Source of the DNA: Trichaptum fuscoviolaceum
Lineage: Eukaryota; Basidiomycota; Agaricomycetes; Hymenochaetales; Trichaptaceae
DNA length: 64,000 nt
Direction of reading: 5' to 3'
Assembly: GCA_910574455.1 (NCBI GenBank)
Contig: CAJSYZ010000004.1
Coordinates: 5,032,599-5,096,598 of the forward strand
Under the pieces are notes generated by a model that saw only the letters and a program-made list of their open reading frames with translations, was not told where the DNA came from and made no database searches. Every line of letters begins with the position of its first letter. Within the stretch, counting starts at the first letter, position 1. A program made the translations under genes and the position numbers. Positions 1 through 10,552 of this stretch are shown piece by piece.

Positions 1-1260
1 CTTCACCATGATATACCAGTTCGAGCGCACCCTGGCATATTCAACACCCTGGAACAGGTCCGAAGGACGTATTACTGGCCCAGGATGCAGAAGTTTGTGT
101 CCGATTATGTCCATGGATGCGCACTATGTCAACAAATGAAAGTCAATCACCATCCAACCGCTCCACCACTAATGCCTATCGCCGCCGACAAACACTCGTT
201 TCCATTCTCCCACGTCAATATGGACTTCATCATCACCGACTTACCAATGTCACATGGCTATGACACACTTCTATTAGTCATTGATCACGATTGCTCCAAG
301 GCCATTGTCCTCATTCCATGCGAAAAGACAGTAGACGCAATCGAAACGGCACAACTATACTTCGACAATGTATATCGACGATTTGGACTTCCGATACGCA
401 TTATATCCGACAGAGGACCCCAATTTGCTTCTAAAGCATTCCAAGAACTCTGCAAGATCATAGGAATCAAGTCATCGATGTCCACCGCTTACCACCCTCA
501 AACCGATGGACAAGCCGAACGGACCAATCAAGAGATTGAAGTATATCTCCGGATCTATTGTACTGCGGAACCTGAGAACTGGTCTAGACACATTCCCAAC
601 ATTGAATTCGCCCATAACAACCGTGCCCACGCTGTCACCAAGAGAACCCCTTTCTCGCTTCTCATGGGATACGACCCCATTCCACTACCCCTGAAATATC
701 CGAAATCAAATGTCCCATCCGTATCACAACGACTTGCCAACCTCACAGTACATCGATCAGAAGCCTTAGCAGCTCATTCAGTTGCTGCTATGGTAATGAA
801 AGAACGCACCTTCCGAAACTTCAAACCATTCAACAAAGGAGACAAAGTTTGGCTAGACTCAAAGAACCTTCGAATTCCCGGTCTATCGCAAAAATTCAAG
901 GAAAAACGCGATGGTCCCTTCAAGATCAAGAAAGTCTTATCTCCACTCGTCTATGAATTGGATCTCTCACGGACTAAATGGAAGATACACCCAGTATTCC
1001 ACGCCGCGCTTCTCGTGAGATACACTGAGACGGAAGCATATGGACCACCCCACAGTAACCCCCCACCTGATCTAATCGAAGGACAAGAACAATTCGAAGT
1101 AGAAGCCATCCGAGCCCACCATGGGAATGGCACCAGGCGACAATATCTTATAAAATGGAAAGGTTACCCCACTTCTGGAAACTCATGGGAACCCGAGTCA
1201 CATCTTCGGAACGCACAGACCATCCTCAAAGCCTATAAAAGACTCCATCATCTCACTTGA
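1..1260 (+). CDS. Ty3/gypsy Pol, integrase to chromodomain (5' end outside window)
   Basis: This is the 3' part of a gypsy polyprotein; the frame is open from base 1, so the start lies outside the window. It begins with the HHCC zinc-binding part of integrase (His pair before residue 12, then CALC near 37). The catalytic core follows, with Asp in VNMDFI, Asp in SDRGPQF and Glu in QAERTNQEIE. The C-terminus is a chromodomain (QYLIKWKGYP, SWEPESHL), which in chromoviruses guides integration to chromatin. No stop or frameshift is visible up to the TGA at 1258-1260. It differs clearly from elements A, B and C in the same window. The family call is firm. The element is inserted in the Copia element that resumes at 3247. 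Confidence 0.93.
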   Translation, partial: LHHDIPVRAHPGIFNTLEQVRRTYYWPRMQKFVSDYVHGCALCQQMKVNHHPTAPPLMPIAADKHSFPFSHVNMDFIITDLPMSHGYDTLLLVIDHDCSKAIVLIPCEKTVDAIETAQLYFDNVYRRFGLPIRIISDRGPQFASKAFQELCKIIGIKSSMSTAYHPQTDGQAERTNQEIEVYLRIYCTAEPENWSRHIPNIEFAHNNRAHAVTKRTPFSLLMGYDPIPLPLKYPKSNVPSVSQRLANLTVHRSEALAAHSVAAMVMKERTFRNFKPFNKGDKVWLDSKNLRIPGLSQKFKEKRDGPFKIKKVLSPLVYELDLSRTKWKIHPVFHAALLVRYTETEAYGPPHSNPPPDLIEGQEQFEVEAIRAHHGNGTRRQYLIKWKGYPTSGNSWEPESHLRNAQTILKAYKRLHHLT

Positions 1261-1749
1261 ATGTCCCCATCAAAAAAACTCGTTCACTTCTCATATCCCC
1301 ACTCATCTAACATCATAAACGACTATACGCTCTCCCCATCGAACAAACAGCCACCAACACCTGAACCCCATACTGTCGCATTACCGACTACCTCGATTCC
1401 AACTCGCCCCCATTACCTGGACGCTGTCCGACCTGTATACTCCGGAGCTTGGTCCAAAGACCACTACGACCCAGACTGGGAGTACAAGTACTTCAAACCC
1501 CCCACCGGACTTGGACTCCACATCCCAACAATCTCGGTATTTCTCATCCACACCTTCTTTAACAACCCTGATTACGCCGACCGACTCATTGACTATTTCA
1601 ACAAATCTGCTCGTGTTCAACCCCCACTCACAATCACTCGACCCATTGTCCGACATCGTCATCACTTCAGCCACTTTGAACCTCGCCGCTCTGACCCCTA
1701 TTGCACCTGCAGTTGTTGTCACTACGACTGTCCGACTCATTCCCTCTAA
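1261..1749 (+). CDS. Extra ORF directly behind gypsy pol
   Basis: This open frame of 162 codons starts with ATG immediately after the pol stop (TGA-ATG) and stays in the same frame as pol. It is rich in Pro, Ser, Thr and His and has a Cys-rich end (CTCSCCHYDC). I do not recognise a family. It could be made by stop-codon readthrough from pol or by reinitiation, and it lies between pol and the 3' LTR inside the element. A degenerate tail of pol is the alternative, but the frame stays open for nearly 500 bases. Confidence 0.55.
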   Translation: MSPSKKLVHFSYPHSSNIINDYTLSPSNKQPPTPEPHTVALPTTSIPTRPHYLDAVRPVYSGAWSKDHYDPDWEYKYFKPPTGLGLHIPTISVFLIHTFFNNPDYADRLIDYFNKSARVQPPLTITRPIVRHRHHFSHFEPRRSDPYCTCSCCHYDCPTHSL

Positions 1750-1752
1750 GTC

Positions 1753-2631
1753 ATGCCACCTGCCCGTTCCCAACGCAACCCATCCCGTCACACCCCCTTA
1801 TTTCGTTCATACACATCATCTCTCCAACCACCAGCCTTACGCCTCGACACCCACAATCCCTTGCAATCCCGCCAGATCCTTGAATTATTCTCAACTCGCA
1901 CCTTCCACCAACGCCTAAGTCAATCAACGTATGATAACACTCCTCTTCTTGCCAACTGGACCCAATGTTATGATATTGTTACCCGAAACCAGGAGATTCT
2001 CGATCCTACCATTGCCATCATCGAAGGATCTCTCCATCTCTTGCGACGGGCTCAAGAGTCATTCCAAGACATGCGACGATTTGCCCTTACGGAACTCCTT
2101 GAAACAGCGCCTCAAGAGTTATTTGCCCCATTGGTCATTGACCTCACCACGGAGGACGACATCATCGACCTCACTAAAGACCTTGCTGACCAAGTACCTC
2201 GCCCACCCCTTCACTCCGTCGGCACTCAAGTCCCAGAACGCAAAGAACTCATCAATCGCCTGTCCGAACCCATTCGTCTACAATCGCCAATACAGTTACA
2301 AGAAGACCAAGAGTATCGTGTCAACACAGCCCCACCCTCACCCACATACAGCCCGAAAGTTGACAACAATCCTTTTACGTCTATGTCCTTGGACCCCAAG
2401 GAATGCACACAACACTCCGCTGTCGACCACCACTACAACCTGGCCGCGTCCACCTGCGAATTCTATACATGTTCATACTGCAATATACGTGCACCTGGAC
2501 ACACCATCATTGGATGCCCCAAGTATACATGCCCCTCATGTGGACAACACGATGGTCATGACGATGAATGCGCATCTAACCGAATTGCTCAACAACGCGT
2601 AACGAAGAGAAACCCACCTGCAAATAACTAA
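1753..2631 (+). CDS. Third in-frame ORF with zinc-knuckle-like C-terminus
   Basis: This ORF of 292 codons starts three bases after the TAA of the previous ORF and is again in the pol frame, so pol and two further ORFs are separated only by single stops. The C-terminal 60 residues hold two Cys/His clusters: CSYC followed by GHTIIGC, then CPSC followed by H and DDEC. They resemble nucleocapsid zinc knuckles. The rest is Pro/Ser/Thr-rich with an acidic stretch (IDLTTEDDIIDLT). A Gag-like nucleic-acid-binding protein placed 3' of pol is one reading, but this is inference. The following 2632-2779 is untranslated and ends in a short purine tract before the LTR. Confidence 0.6.
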   Translation: MPPARSQRNPSRHTPLFRSYTSSLQPPALRLDTHNPLQSRQILELFSTRTFHQRLSQSTYDNTPLLANWTQCYDIVTRNQEILDPTIAIIEGSLHLLRRAQESFQDMRRFALTELLETAPQELFAPLVIDLTTEDDIIDLTKDLADQVPRPPLHSVGTQVPERKELINRLSEPIRLQSPIQLQEDQEYRVNTAPPSPTYSPKVDNNPFTSMSLDPKECTQHSAVDHHYNLAASTCEFYTCSYCNIRAPGHTIIGCPKYTCPSCGQHDGHDDECASNRIAQQRVTKRNPPANN

Positions 2632-2779
2632 AGCACCTGTTGCTAACCTGGATACCCTATTGGCGTTAACTTCGCTTATATGGCATGTTTTTCCTTATTG
2701 TCTATTGGACTTAATTTGTCCCTATAACGGCCATTTTCTTTACTGATTTCCACTACGTTTCAATTTAAGAACGGGGTAA

Positions 2780-3246
2780 TGTTACGTTTTCTTACTATGT
2801 CAGCGGCCCCCATTACTCCGAACCCTTCGCCCTATTTGTTTCTATTCTTGTTCTGCTCAGTCATCCTCCGATGTAACCCTCAACCCTCAGCCAATCCCGA
2901 TGTTACACATGTACCCTTTGCCCTAACCCTTTGCCCATCGCTCTCACACTATTATTAGTAGCCTATCGTCTACTCTCTTATTGTTCTCTTCTTACTCATC
3001 TTCCGATGTACCCTTGCTCCGCAGCTACAGTATATAAACCCCTGTACTTAGCATGATCGAACTCTAAGTTCGATCTCCTTTGTCAAACCCCCCGTCTCTA
3101 GTCTCTGCTATACATCTGTTTCTCTCCACTCTACATCGTAGGCCTTTGTCCATACAACACTTAGTGTCGAGCCCTAGCTCCGCTATCACTGAGCAACTTA
3201 ACGTTGCGTTCCCCAACTATACGAGACCGTAAGTTGAGACGTAACA
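2780..3246 (+). repeat. 3' LTR of the first gypsy element
   Basis: This 467 bp LTR has inverted ends TGTTAC/GTAACA and a TATA box (TATATAAA) at 3031-3038. A second copy of the same length lies at 45304-45770 as a solo LTR. The sequence after it (3247) is Copia coding DNA. The 5' LTR and the left target-site copy are outside the window. Confidence 0.92.
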
Positions 3247-3415
3247 ATGACTCTCTTTCCACCCTGACCACACCTGCTCCTGCTTCCATCCCTACCCTGC
3301 GCCGGTCGGCTCGCTCTGACCATACAACTAAGGAACATCGTGAAGGTATCGCCCAGGAGCTTGGCTTGAAGCACTTGGACCATCCGAAACGCACTGCTAA
3401 CGCTGCGAACTCACC
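3247..3415 (+). pseudogene. Copia pol fragment, linker before reverse transcriptase
   Basis: This open stretch reads LRRSARSDHTTKEHREG, typical of the linker between integrase and reverse transcriptase in Ty1/Copia polyproteins. It stops at the TCACC target site of element A. The same frame resumes at 10553 when element A is removed. It is the leftmost visible piece of the Copia element that hosts all the other insertions here. Confidence 0.75.
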
Positions 3416-3991
3416 TGTCAGGAATCCGCCTCAGGTTATTTTATTTCTTTTATTTTTCCTTTATTTTCTTTTACGATCACACTCCGAGTCGGATCCCCGA
3501 CATGTCCGGTCCGAAACCGGACTTTCTTTAACTCCGATTCTATTCCTTTTTGCGTAGATTACTCGTCTGTATGTTTGCAGGCCGCTAGGACAAGCGCCCT
3601 GCAAGCAATTCCCTTTTCTTTCTTTCTTCCACCACTCCAACTCGAACCTCCGCTCTACCGATGCGGGACCCCGACTAGAGCGGGACCCCGAACTCCGACT
3701 TACGTCAGCGGTATAGGTCGGACCTAGTCGGATCAGGGTCCAGTGGCTTGGTACTGTATAGTTTTTACCTTTGTTCATCAAAACCGCGGATCCCCCTGCG
3801 AAGCACTCCACTTTTGGCCTCTTGTAAAGTGCTTCTCAGGTGATGTGTTTATCTTTAGCTCTGATGTTTAGAATAGCTTAATTGACTTGTAAAGTGCTTC
3901 TCAGAGTGAGAACCACCGCTCATTGCGTCCGATCGTCGTCTGTGTCCGATTCAGGGTCTCGAAAGCGAAGGAACCACTCTAGGTCGTAACA
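3416..3991 (+). repeat. 5' LTR of element A
   Basis: 576 bp, TGTCAGG to GTAACA. It contains the self-primer word ACTTTTGGCCT at 3810-3820, flanked by a perfect 8 bp inverted repeat GAAGCACT (3800-3807) / AGTGCTTC (3828-3835). The 19 bp word CTTGTAAAGTGCTTCTCAG occurs twice (3821-3839, 3886-3904). The 3' copy is 565 bp because 11 bp are missing near its start. Confidence 0.93.
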
Positions 3992-3993
3992 TT

Positions 3994-4004
3994 AGGCCAA
4001 AAGT
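3994..4004 (+). promoter_or_regulatory. Self-priming primer-binding site, element A
   Basis: AGGCCAAAAGT begins two bases after the LTR end and is the exact complement of ACTTTTGGCCT at 3810-3820 in the same LTR. No tRNA-type TGG start is present. This is the arrangement known from Tf1/sushi elements, where the 5' end of the mRNA folds back and primes reverse transcription. Confidence 0.8.
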
Positions 4005-4056
4005 TTGTTCTTTCGACGCCCCTGCGATTGCACCGACCGATTTTTGATCCCTCTGA

Positions 4057-5321
4057 ATGGGAAGATTCGGACAAGAAGACTCCGACGAAGATATGACCGA
4101 CCCGATCAACCCCGCGCAAGCAGCGCCCGCGCCAGGCGCTGCTCCGACTCCGACTCCGGGTGCTGCTCCCGCCCAGACCGCACCACCGCCCCAGCAGGGC
4201 GGAGACCTCCCCCCAGACGTCCTCCAGGCTATCAATGATGCCACCCGACCTCTCCAGTCACACCTGCAGGAGGTGACCGCCGAAAACCAGCGCCTCCACG
4301 ACTTCATGAACCTGTTTGTCCGAAATGCACAGGAAGGCGTGACCCGCACTCCCAAGGGTCCGAAGGTCGGTGCCCCGCCCGCGTTCTATGGGCGTACGCC
4401 GAAAGATAAGGAGGCGGAGAGTATCAGCTTTGAGGAGTGGTCGCAGAAGGTCCGACTTTATGTCCGGATGCGCCCCCAGGAGTTTGTAGGCAGTCCGACG
4501 ATGGCCTGTCTATGGGCCGCTTCGCTACTCCGCGGGCCCGCTGAACAATGGGCTCGTCCGCACACGACCATCGCCCTCGAGGGCACCGAAGTCCCCGCTC
4601 TCATGACCGATTTGGAACTCTTCCTGGCGTCCCTCCAGTCCGCGTTCGGACGTCCGAACATCAAGCGCCACGCCGGACAGGAGCTTATGAAACTGCGCCA
4701 GGGCAAGGACACGGTGTCGGAGTATGCGGCGAAGTTTCGTGCGTTGCTGGTGGAGTTGGAGGTGGACTGGGGGATGGAAGGGAAGATGTTGGTGTTCGAG
4801 ACCGGACTCAGCAGTCAGTTCCGCTACGATCTGGCGAGCAAGGAGATCCGGGAGACCAAGAGCTTCGACCAGTGGGTCCGACTGCTTTGCGAATACAATG
4901 AGGACTTGCGTGCGCGTCGGACTGGCTTCAAGCAGAACAACTGGAGTCCGAACTGGGGCTCCCGCTCGCAGACACACCACTCCGCTTCGCGCGGACCGAC
5001 TCGGGACCCCGACGCGATGGACATCGATCGCTTGAGCACTGAAGAGATGATGCGCCGCGGACTTTGCTTCCAGTGCGGTGAGCATGGACATCTGGCTCGA
5101 GACTGTCCGCAGCGGAGCAAGAGATCAAATGTCCGATCGAAGGTGGCTTCACAGACCGCCGCCTCGTCATCCACCGCTCCGCCCGCCGCCGCTCCCAAGA
5201 CACCGACTGCGACCCTCGAGGAAGTCCGCGACGAGACCCGACCGTGAACGCCGCTCGCACTCCGACCGTTGACGAGATCGCCAAAGCGGTCGCAGCTGCT
5301 CTCAAGAGTCAGGGTTTTTGA
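4057..5321 (+). pseudogene. gag of element A, 1 bp deletion near the end
   Basis: Gag capsid/nucleocapsid protein. It starts at ATG 4057, has a Pro/Ala-rich N-terminal part, a retrotransposon gag domain (SFEEWSQKVRLYVRMRP and following, about residues 120-290) and a CCHC zinc knuckle, CFQCGEHGHLARDC. Compared with element B, one T is missing near 5237, so the frame ends early at 5247. Without the deletion it would run to the TGA at 5319-5321, where the frameshift signal for pol sits. Gag packages the element RNA in cytoplasmic particles. Confidence 0.9.
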
Positions 5322-5357
5322 GTGGGTCTAGGCGCGCGGTCGTTCCGCCAAAGACCC
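5312..5357 (+). promoter_or_regulatory. -1 ribosomal frameshift signal at the gag/pol junction
   Basis: The heptamer GGGTTTT (5312-5318) is in the right phase (G GGT TTT) directly before the gag stop TGA. After a 5 nt spacer comes a hairpin: GGGTCT (5324-5329) with AGACCC (5352-5357), and GGCG (5331-5334) with CGCC (5346-5349). Pol lies in the -1 frame and has no ATG at its start. The arrangement matches the canonical slippery site plus hairpin. Element B has the same heptamer at 40802-40808. Confidence 0.85.
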
Positions 5358-8300
5358 CGAACCGATTTTCACTGTTAGATGATGATGTATCCGATCCCTC
5401 TGTGTACAATCGTACTTCGCTAATACACAAGAGTTTGCATCGATTCATCCATGTCCCAGTGAGAATAAGTGACGGCCGAAAGATTTTGAGCATGAGAGCG
5501 CTGCTAGACTGCGGTGCATTTTCGGTGATTATCAACCAGAAGTTGGTGCGGAAGTTTGGACTACGTACTCGTCCTCTCGACCGACCGATCAAGGTGTACA
5601 ACGCCGACGATTCGCTGAACCAGAGTGGTCCGATTACAGACCAAGTCCGACTTACTCTGGAGATCGGTGGACACAAAGAAGAAGTTGATGCCACAGTGGC
5701 AAACATCGGAGACTATCCGTTGATTTATTGGGATAGATTGGCTACACCACCATAACCCGGAGATTGATTGGAACGACGAGACCATCAGCTTTACGCGATG
5801 TCCGAACGAATGCCGCCCTGTTGAAGCGGCAAGAGTCGTAGAAGTCGGACAACCGCTACCCCGCGCCGTTCGCAAGTTGCGGGCCGCGCGATGCAAGAAC
5901 AGTCGACAGATGCGACCGCGACCGCAGCCCCATGCGAGAGTCTGCGTTGCGGAAGTCGGTGATGATTCAGATGAGTCGGACAGTGAGTCTGACGACCTTG
6001 CGAAGATTCCCCCCGGATTTCGGTACTCCGAAAAGTACATGGACATCTACCATGACGCGGAGCAGTTCTATGTGGCGGACAATCCGGACTTTGTGCATAA
6101 AGTTGCGGCCTCGTATACCTGGTCGCAGGCAATTGCGGAGAAGTCGGCAGTGAAGGAGGGTGACAAGTCCTTCGAGGAGATGGTCCCCCCGCAGTACCGC
6201 GAGTTTGCGAAGGTGTTTTCTAAGTCGGAGGCCGAACGGTTGCCCGAAAGGAAGCCGTTTGACCATGCGATCGACCTGGAGCCCGGATCGACCCCTTCGT
6301 ACAGCAAGATCTATCCGATGGCACCGGCGGAACGTGCAGCCTTGAAGGAGTTCATTGAGGAGAACCTTCGAAAGGGTTACATCCGACCGTCAAAGTCCCC
6401 CGCCGCTGCTCCGGTCTTCTTCATCAAAAAGAAGGACGGATCGCTTCGGATGGTCGTTGACTACCGAAAACTCAATGAGATCACCGTCAAAAATCGGTAC
6501 CCGCTTCCCCTGACCACCGAACTCATCGATTCCTTGAAGAAGGCCCGCGTCTTCACCAAGCTCGACTTGCGGGCCGGATACAACAATATCCGCATCAAGG
6601 AAGGCGACGAGTGGAAGGCCGCTTTTCGGACTCAGGAGGGCCACTTCGAACCGACTGTTATGACTTTCGGACTTACGAACACACCCGCTACGTTTCAGCG
6701 GATGATGAACGAGCTCTTCAAGGATATGCTGGATGTTATTGTCATTATCTACCTCGATGACATCTGCATTTTTTCGGAGAACGAGTCGGAGCACGAGGAA
6801 CACGTTAAGGAGGTACTCCGACGTTTGGAAAAGTACGACCTGTTCTGTAAGCCCGAAAAGTGCGAGTTCCACAAGGACTCCATTGAGTACCTGGGTATGA
6901 TCATTGGCTCTGGAATTATCTCGATGGATCCGAAGAAGGTCGAAGCGGTGGCCGACTGGCCGACTCCGGCGAAGGTGAAGGACATTCAGGCTTTCTTGGG
7001 GTTCGCAAACTTCTACCGACATTTTATCAAGGACTTCTCGAAGCTGGCGGTTCCCATGACCGAATTGTTGCGGAAGGATGTCCAGTGGCGCTGGACTACC
7101 CGCCAGCAAGAGTCCTTCGATGGTCTGAAGAAGAAGTTTGCTGAGGCACCGGTCCTTGCGATGCCCGACCTTGAGAAACCCTTCATCCTCGAATGCGATG
7201 CTTCGGACTTTGCGACCGGAGCGGTACTTTCGCAGATCGGACCAGACGGTGACATTCACCCAGTGGCCTACTATTCGAAGTCCTTGGGCGATGCGGAGAG
7301 GAACTATGAGATCCACGACAAAGAGCTCCTAGCCATCGTCCGAGCCTTGGACGAGTGGCGGCACTATCTCGAAGGAAGTCCGCACAAAATTGATATTGTG
7401 TCGGACCACCGAAACCTGCTCTTCTTCGCGGAAGCCCGAAGCCTTACGAGACGCCAGGCCCGCTGGAGCTTGTTCCTTAGCCGTTTTGACTTTCTGATCC
7501 GTCACCGCCCCGGCCGACTTGGTGGAAAGCCGGATGCCTTGTCCAGGCGCGAAGATCTTCGTCCTGACGGACCGGACAATACGAACAAGGTCCTTCTGGA
7601 CACGAACCGCTTCTATACGTTGGCGATGCGACGAGGGATGGTCCGGGCAGAGGGGGATACGGAGTTGTTGCGGAGGATTCGGGAGTCCGAGAGGTTTGAC
7701 GAGGAATTGGTCGAGGCGATTGAGAAAGTGAAGGAAGGGGCTCCGCGCGCGCTGGCAAACGATCTGGAGGAGTGGAACACGGAGGATGGGCTGCTGCTGT
7801 ACCGGGGTAAGGTCTATGTGCCGAAGGACGAGGAGATCCGCCGCGATATCGTCAAGTTACACCATGATTCGCTTCCGGTCGGACATCCGGGTCGTTGGAA
7901 GACCTACGAGTTGGTGAGTCGGAACTACTGGTGGCCTGGTATGTCTACCTTCGTCGAGCGGTACGTGTCGGGCTGTGACACTTGTATGCGGACGAAGAAC
8001 ATCCCGCAACGTCCGGTTGGTCCGCTTCAGCCCAACGAAGTACCAGACGGACCGTGGCAGGTCATTTCTTGCGACTTCATCACCCAGCTGCCACAGTCCG
8101 GTGAATACGACGCGATCTTCGTGGTTGTAGACCGACTCACCAAGCAGGCCCATTTCATACCGACGACCTCGGATATTGACTCTGCGCGGACGGCCGACTT
8201 GTTTGTGTCCGAAGTCTGGAAGCACCATGGCACACCGCGCAAAGTCATTTCGGACCGGGGTACGCAGTTCGTGTCCCGGTTTATGAAGGCGGTACTCCAT

Positions 8301-9945
8301 CGACTTGGGATCGAGGGCGCAACATCGACATCCTTCCACCCGCAAACGGACGGTCAGACCGAGCGGGTGAACCAGGAGTTGGAACAGTATCTCCGCGCGT
8401 TCACCGACGTCCGACAGGAAAATTGGTCGGAGTTACTGCCCATGGCGGAGTTTGCGCACAACACGCGAGCGCACTCTGCTACCAAGGTGTCTCCCTTCGC
8501 ACTGCTGTATGGATACGACCCCGAGCTCACCATTGTACCGAGTGCCGGACTTTCGACGGTACCTGCAGCGGACGACCAACTCGACCTGCTTCAGAAGGCT
8601 CAGGAGGACGCTCGCGCGGCTCTTGAAGTTGCCGCGGAGCGGATGAAGCGGTACTACGACCAGGGACATGCAGACACGCCGGACATCCGACCAGGAGACA
8701 AGGTATGGCTCGACGCACGGAATATCGCAATACCGGGCACGCACAAGCTGAATCCGCGGAGACTCGGACCCTACACGGTTTTGCGGAAGATCGGACTCTT
8801 GAATTACGAGCTTCAGCTGCCTGCGACTATGCGGATTCACCCAGTGTTCCATGTGTCGCTTCTCACGAAGTATACACCGGACACCATTCCTGGTCGCGTC
8901 CAGACACCGCCAGAGCCCGTAAACGTCGACGGCGACATTGAATATGAAGTATCCGAAGTCCTTAATTCGCGCCGAAGCGGTCGAGGTCGGACTCTGCAGT
9001 ATCTGGTTCGCTGGAAAGGCTATGGACCCGAGGAAGACCAATGGATCGATGCCGCGGACATGTTACGACCGTCGGGAATTGTAGCGGGAAACAGTTTCGG
9101 GAAACTGGAATTCGCGACAAGAACCCGCGTTCGGGAATCTGGATTCGCGACTGGGAACGAGCGTGGGAATTCAGGCGGGAAACGCGCGGGATTCTATCCA
9201 GGCGCGTCGCGGGATTCTCAAGGCCAGCTAGGACTCTTCACTGCTTTGAACGTCAAGTAAGCGGATCCCTAAGGAAGCACTCCACAAGTAAGTATTGCGC
9301 AACTAACTACACAGGAGAAAAGAGAGAGATCGCACCTAAGGAAGCACTCCACAAGAGGTCAAAAGTGGGGTGCTCCTTACGATGCCTACAGCTATTTATC
9401 TACTTCGTAAAGACTGTATAGTTAATCTACGCTAAGTGTCCTTGCGCAATGCGCACCTATCTACTACAAACGATACATGCTACGACCGCACTGCTAGGCA
9501 TGTCTATCCCGTCTCTCCAGATGGCTACGGCCTGTCCGTGGACGTCAGCGTCCGGTCCGGGGCCGCGACTAGCCAGACTAGGTATGCCAGACTGTTGCAG
9601 GTCGTCACCTTGAGGTACTAACGGATTAATGAGCGTATGTTGATAAGTGATTGTACGTGTGCCGTGGCGGGTCGTCGTAAATGAGTGTGTGTATGCGTGC
9701 ATGGTTGCCGGGACGTTGGTGCGGGATAAGTCACGTGAGCATGGGATCGTGCGATTCGGGAATGAGGTTTCGCGCGGGGAATCCAATGGCGGGATTCTCC
9801 CCGCGGGTTTGTCTGCTCATGTCGGGATCCTTGGCGGGAAAGTGCGGGAAATGAGAAAAGGAGCCCGGGATCTCGACAGGACATGGAGCATGCCCCCGCC
9901 GTTATCCGAAAGTTCTATCGTCGGTACCCCGACGCCATTCGCTAA
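5318..9945 (+). pseudogene. pol of element A, frameshifted and interrupted by a solo LTR
   Basis: Gypsy polyprotein in the order protease, reverse transcriptase, RNase H, integrase, chromodomain. The protease has LLDCGA where D(S/T)G is usual; element B has the same. The reverse transcriptase shows YLDD (IIYLDDICIF) and RNase H shows DASDFATGAV. Integrase has HHCC and DDE residues (DFITQLP, SDRGTQF, QTERVNQELE). The chromodomain shows LVRWKGYGPEEDQWIDAADM. Relative to element B one extra T near 5724 shifts the frame after the protease, and the solo LTR at 9061-9878 cuts off the last 20 or so codons, which resume after 9883 and end at TAA 9943-9945. Confidence 0.92.
9061..9878 (-). repeat. Solo LTR nested in element A pol
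   Basis: 818 bp insertion flanked by the perfect 5 bp duplication GGACA (9056-9060, 9879-9883). Read on the minus strand it starts TGTCGAGATCCCGG and ends GGTCGTAACA, like the A/B LTR end. It contains ACTTTTGACCTC, related to the self-primer of element A, about 34 nt after a GATAAATA box. Its two flanks are rich in TCCCG/AATTCCCG mini-repeats. It removes the last chromodomain codons from the pol frame. The much longer LTR at 47714-50179 belongs to the same family. Confidence 0.88.
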
Positions 9946-9987
9946 CGAACGCGCGCGCTCTTTAGGAGCGCCCTTGGAGGGGGATAA

Positions 9988-10552
9988 TGTCAGGAATCCG
10001 CCTCAGGTTATTTTATTTCTTTTATTTTCTTTTACGATCACACTCCGAGTCGGATCCCCGACATGTCCGGTCCGAAACCGGACTTTCTTTAACTCCGATT
10101 CTATTCCTTTTTGCATAGATTACTCGTCTGTATGTTTGCAGGCTGCTAGGACAAGCGCCCTGCAAGCAATTCCCTTTTCTTTCTTTCTTCCACCACTCCA
10201 ACTCGAACCTCCGCTCTACCGATGCGGGACCCCGACTAGAGCGGGACCCCGAACTCCGACTTACGTCAGCGGTATAGGTCGGACCTAGTCGGATCAGGGT
10301 CCAGTGGCTTGGTACTGTATAGTTTTTACCTTTGTTCATCAAAACCGCGGATCCCCCTGCGAAGCACTCCACTTTTGGCCTCTTGTAAAGTGCTTCTCAG
10401 GTGATGTGTTTATCTTTAGCTCTGATGTTTAGAATAGCTTAATTGACTTGTAAAGTGCTTCTCAGAGTGAGAACCACCGCTCATTGCGTCCGATCGTCGT
10501 CTGTGTCCGATTCAGGGTCTCGAAAGCGAAGGAACCACTCTAGGTCGTAACA
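9988..10552 (+). repeat. 3' LTR of element A
   Basis: 565 bp, TGTCAGG to GTAACA, directly after the polypurine tract and directly before the right target-site copy TCACC. Confidence 0.93.

Larger units (their letters stand above)
3416..10552 (+). mobile_element. Gypsy/chromovirus element A, structurally complete
   Basis: Full-length LTR retrotransposon: 5' LTR 3416-3991, gag, pol, 3' LTR 9988-10552, and a perfect 5 bp target-site duplication TCACC at 3411-3415 and 10553-10557. A polypurine tract (GGAGGGGGATAA) abuts the 3' LTR. By eye the LTRs differ by two substitutions and one 11 bp gap, so the insertion is young. The coding region is broken three times: 1 bp deletion in gag, 1 bp insertion in pol, and a solo LTR inserted at 9061. 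Element B is another copy of this family. Confidence 0.95.

Noticed and set aside
3461..3811. Antisense ORF of 116 codons in the A/B LTR, repeated at 10022-10372, 36561-36911 and 42310-42660
   Set aside because: It is open in all four LTRs, but the LTRs are nearly identical, so its persistence is no evidence of coding; no family resemblance and no promoter logic.
9061..9260. Extension of the element A pol frame past the chromodomain
   Set aside because: The frame simply runs into the inserted solo LTR; the real C-terminus resumes after the duplicated GGACA.
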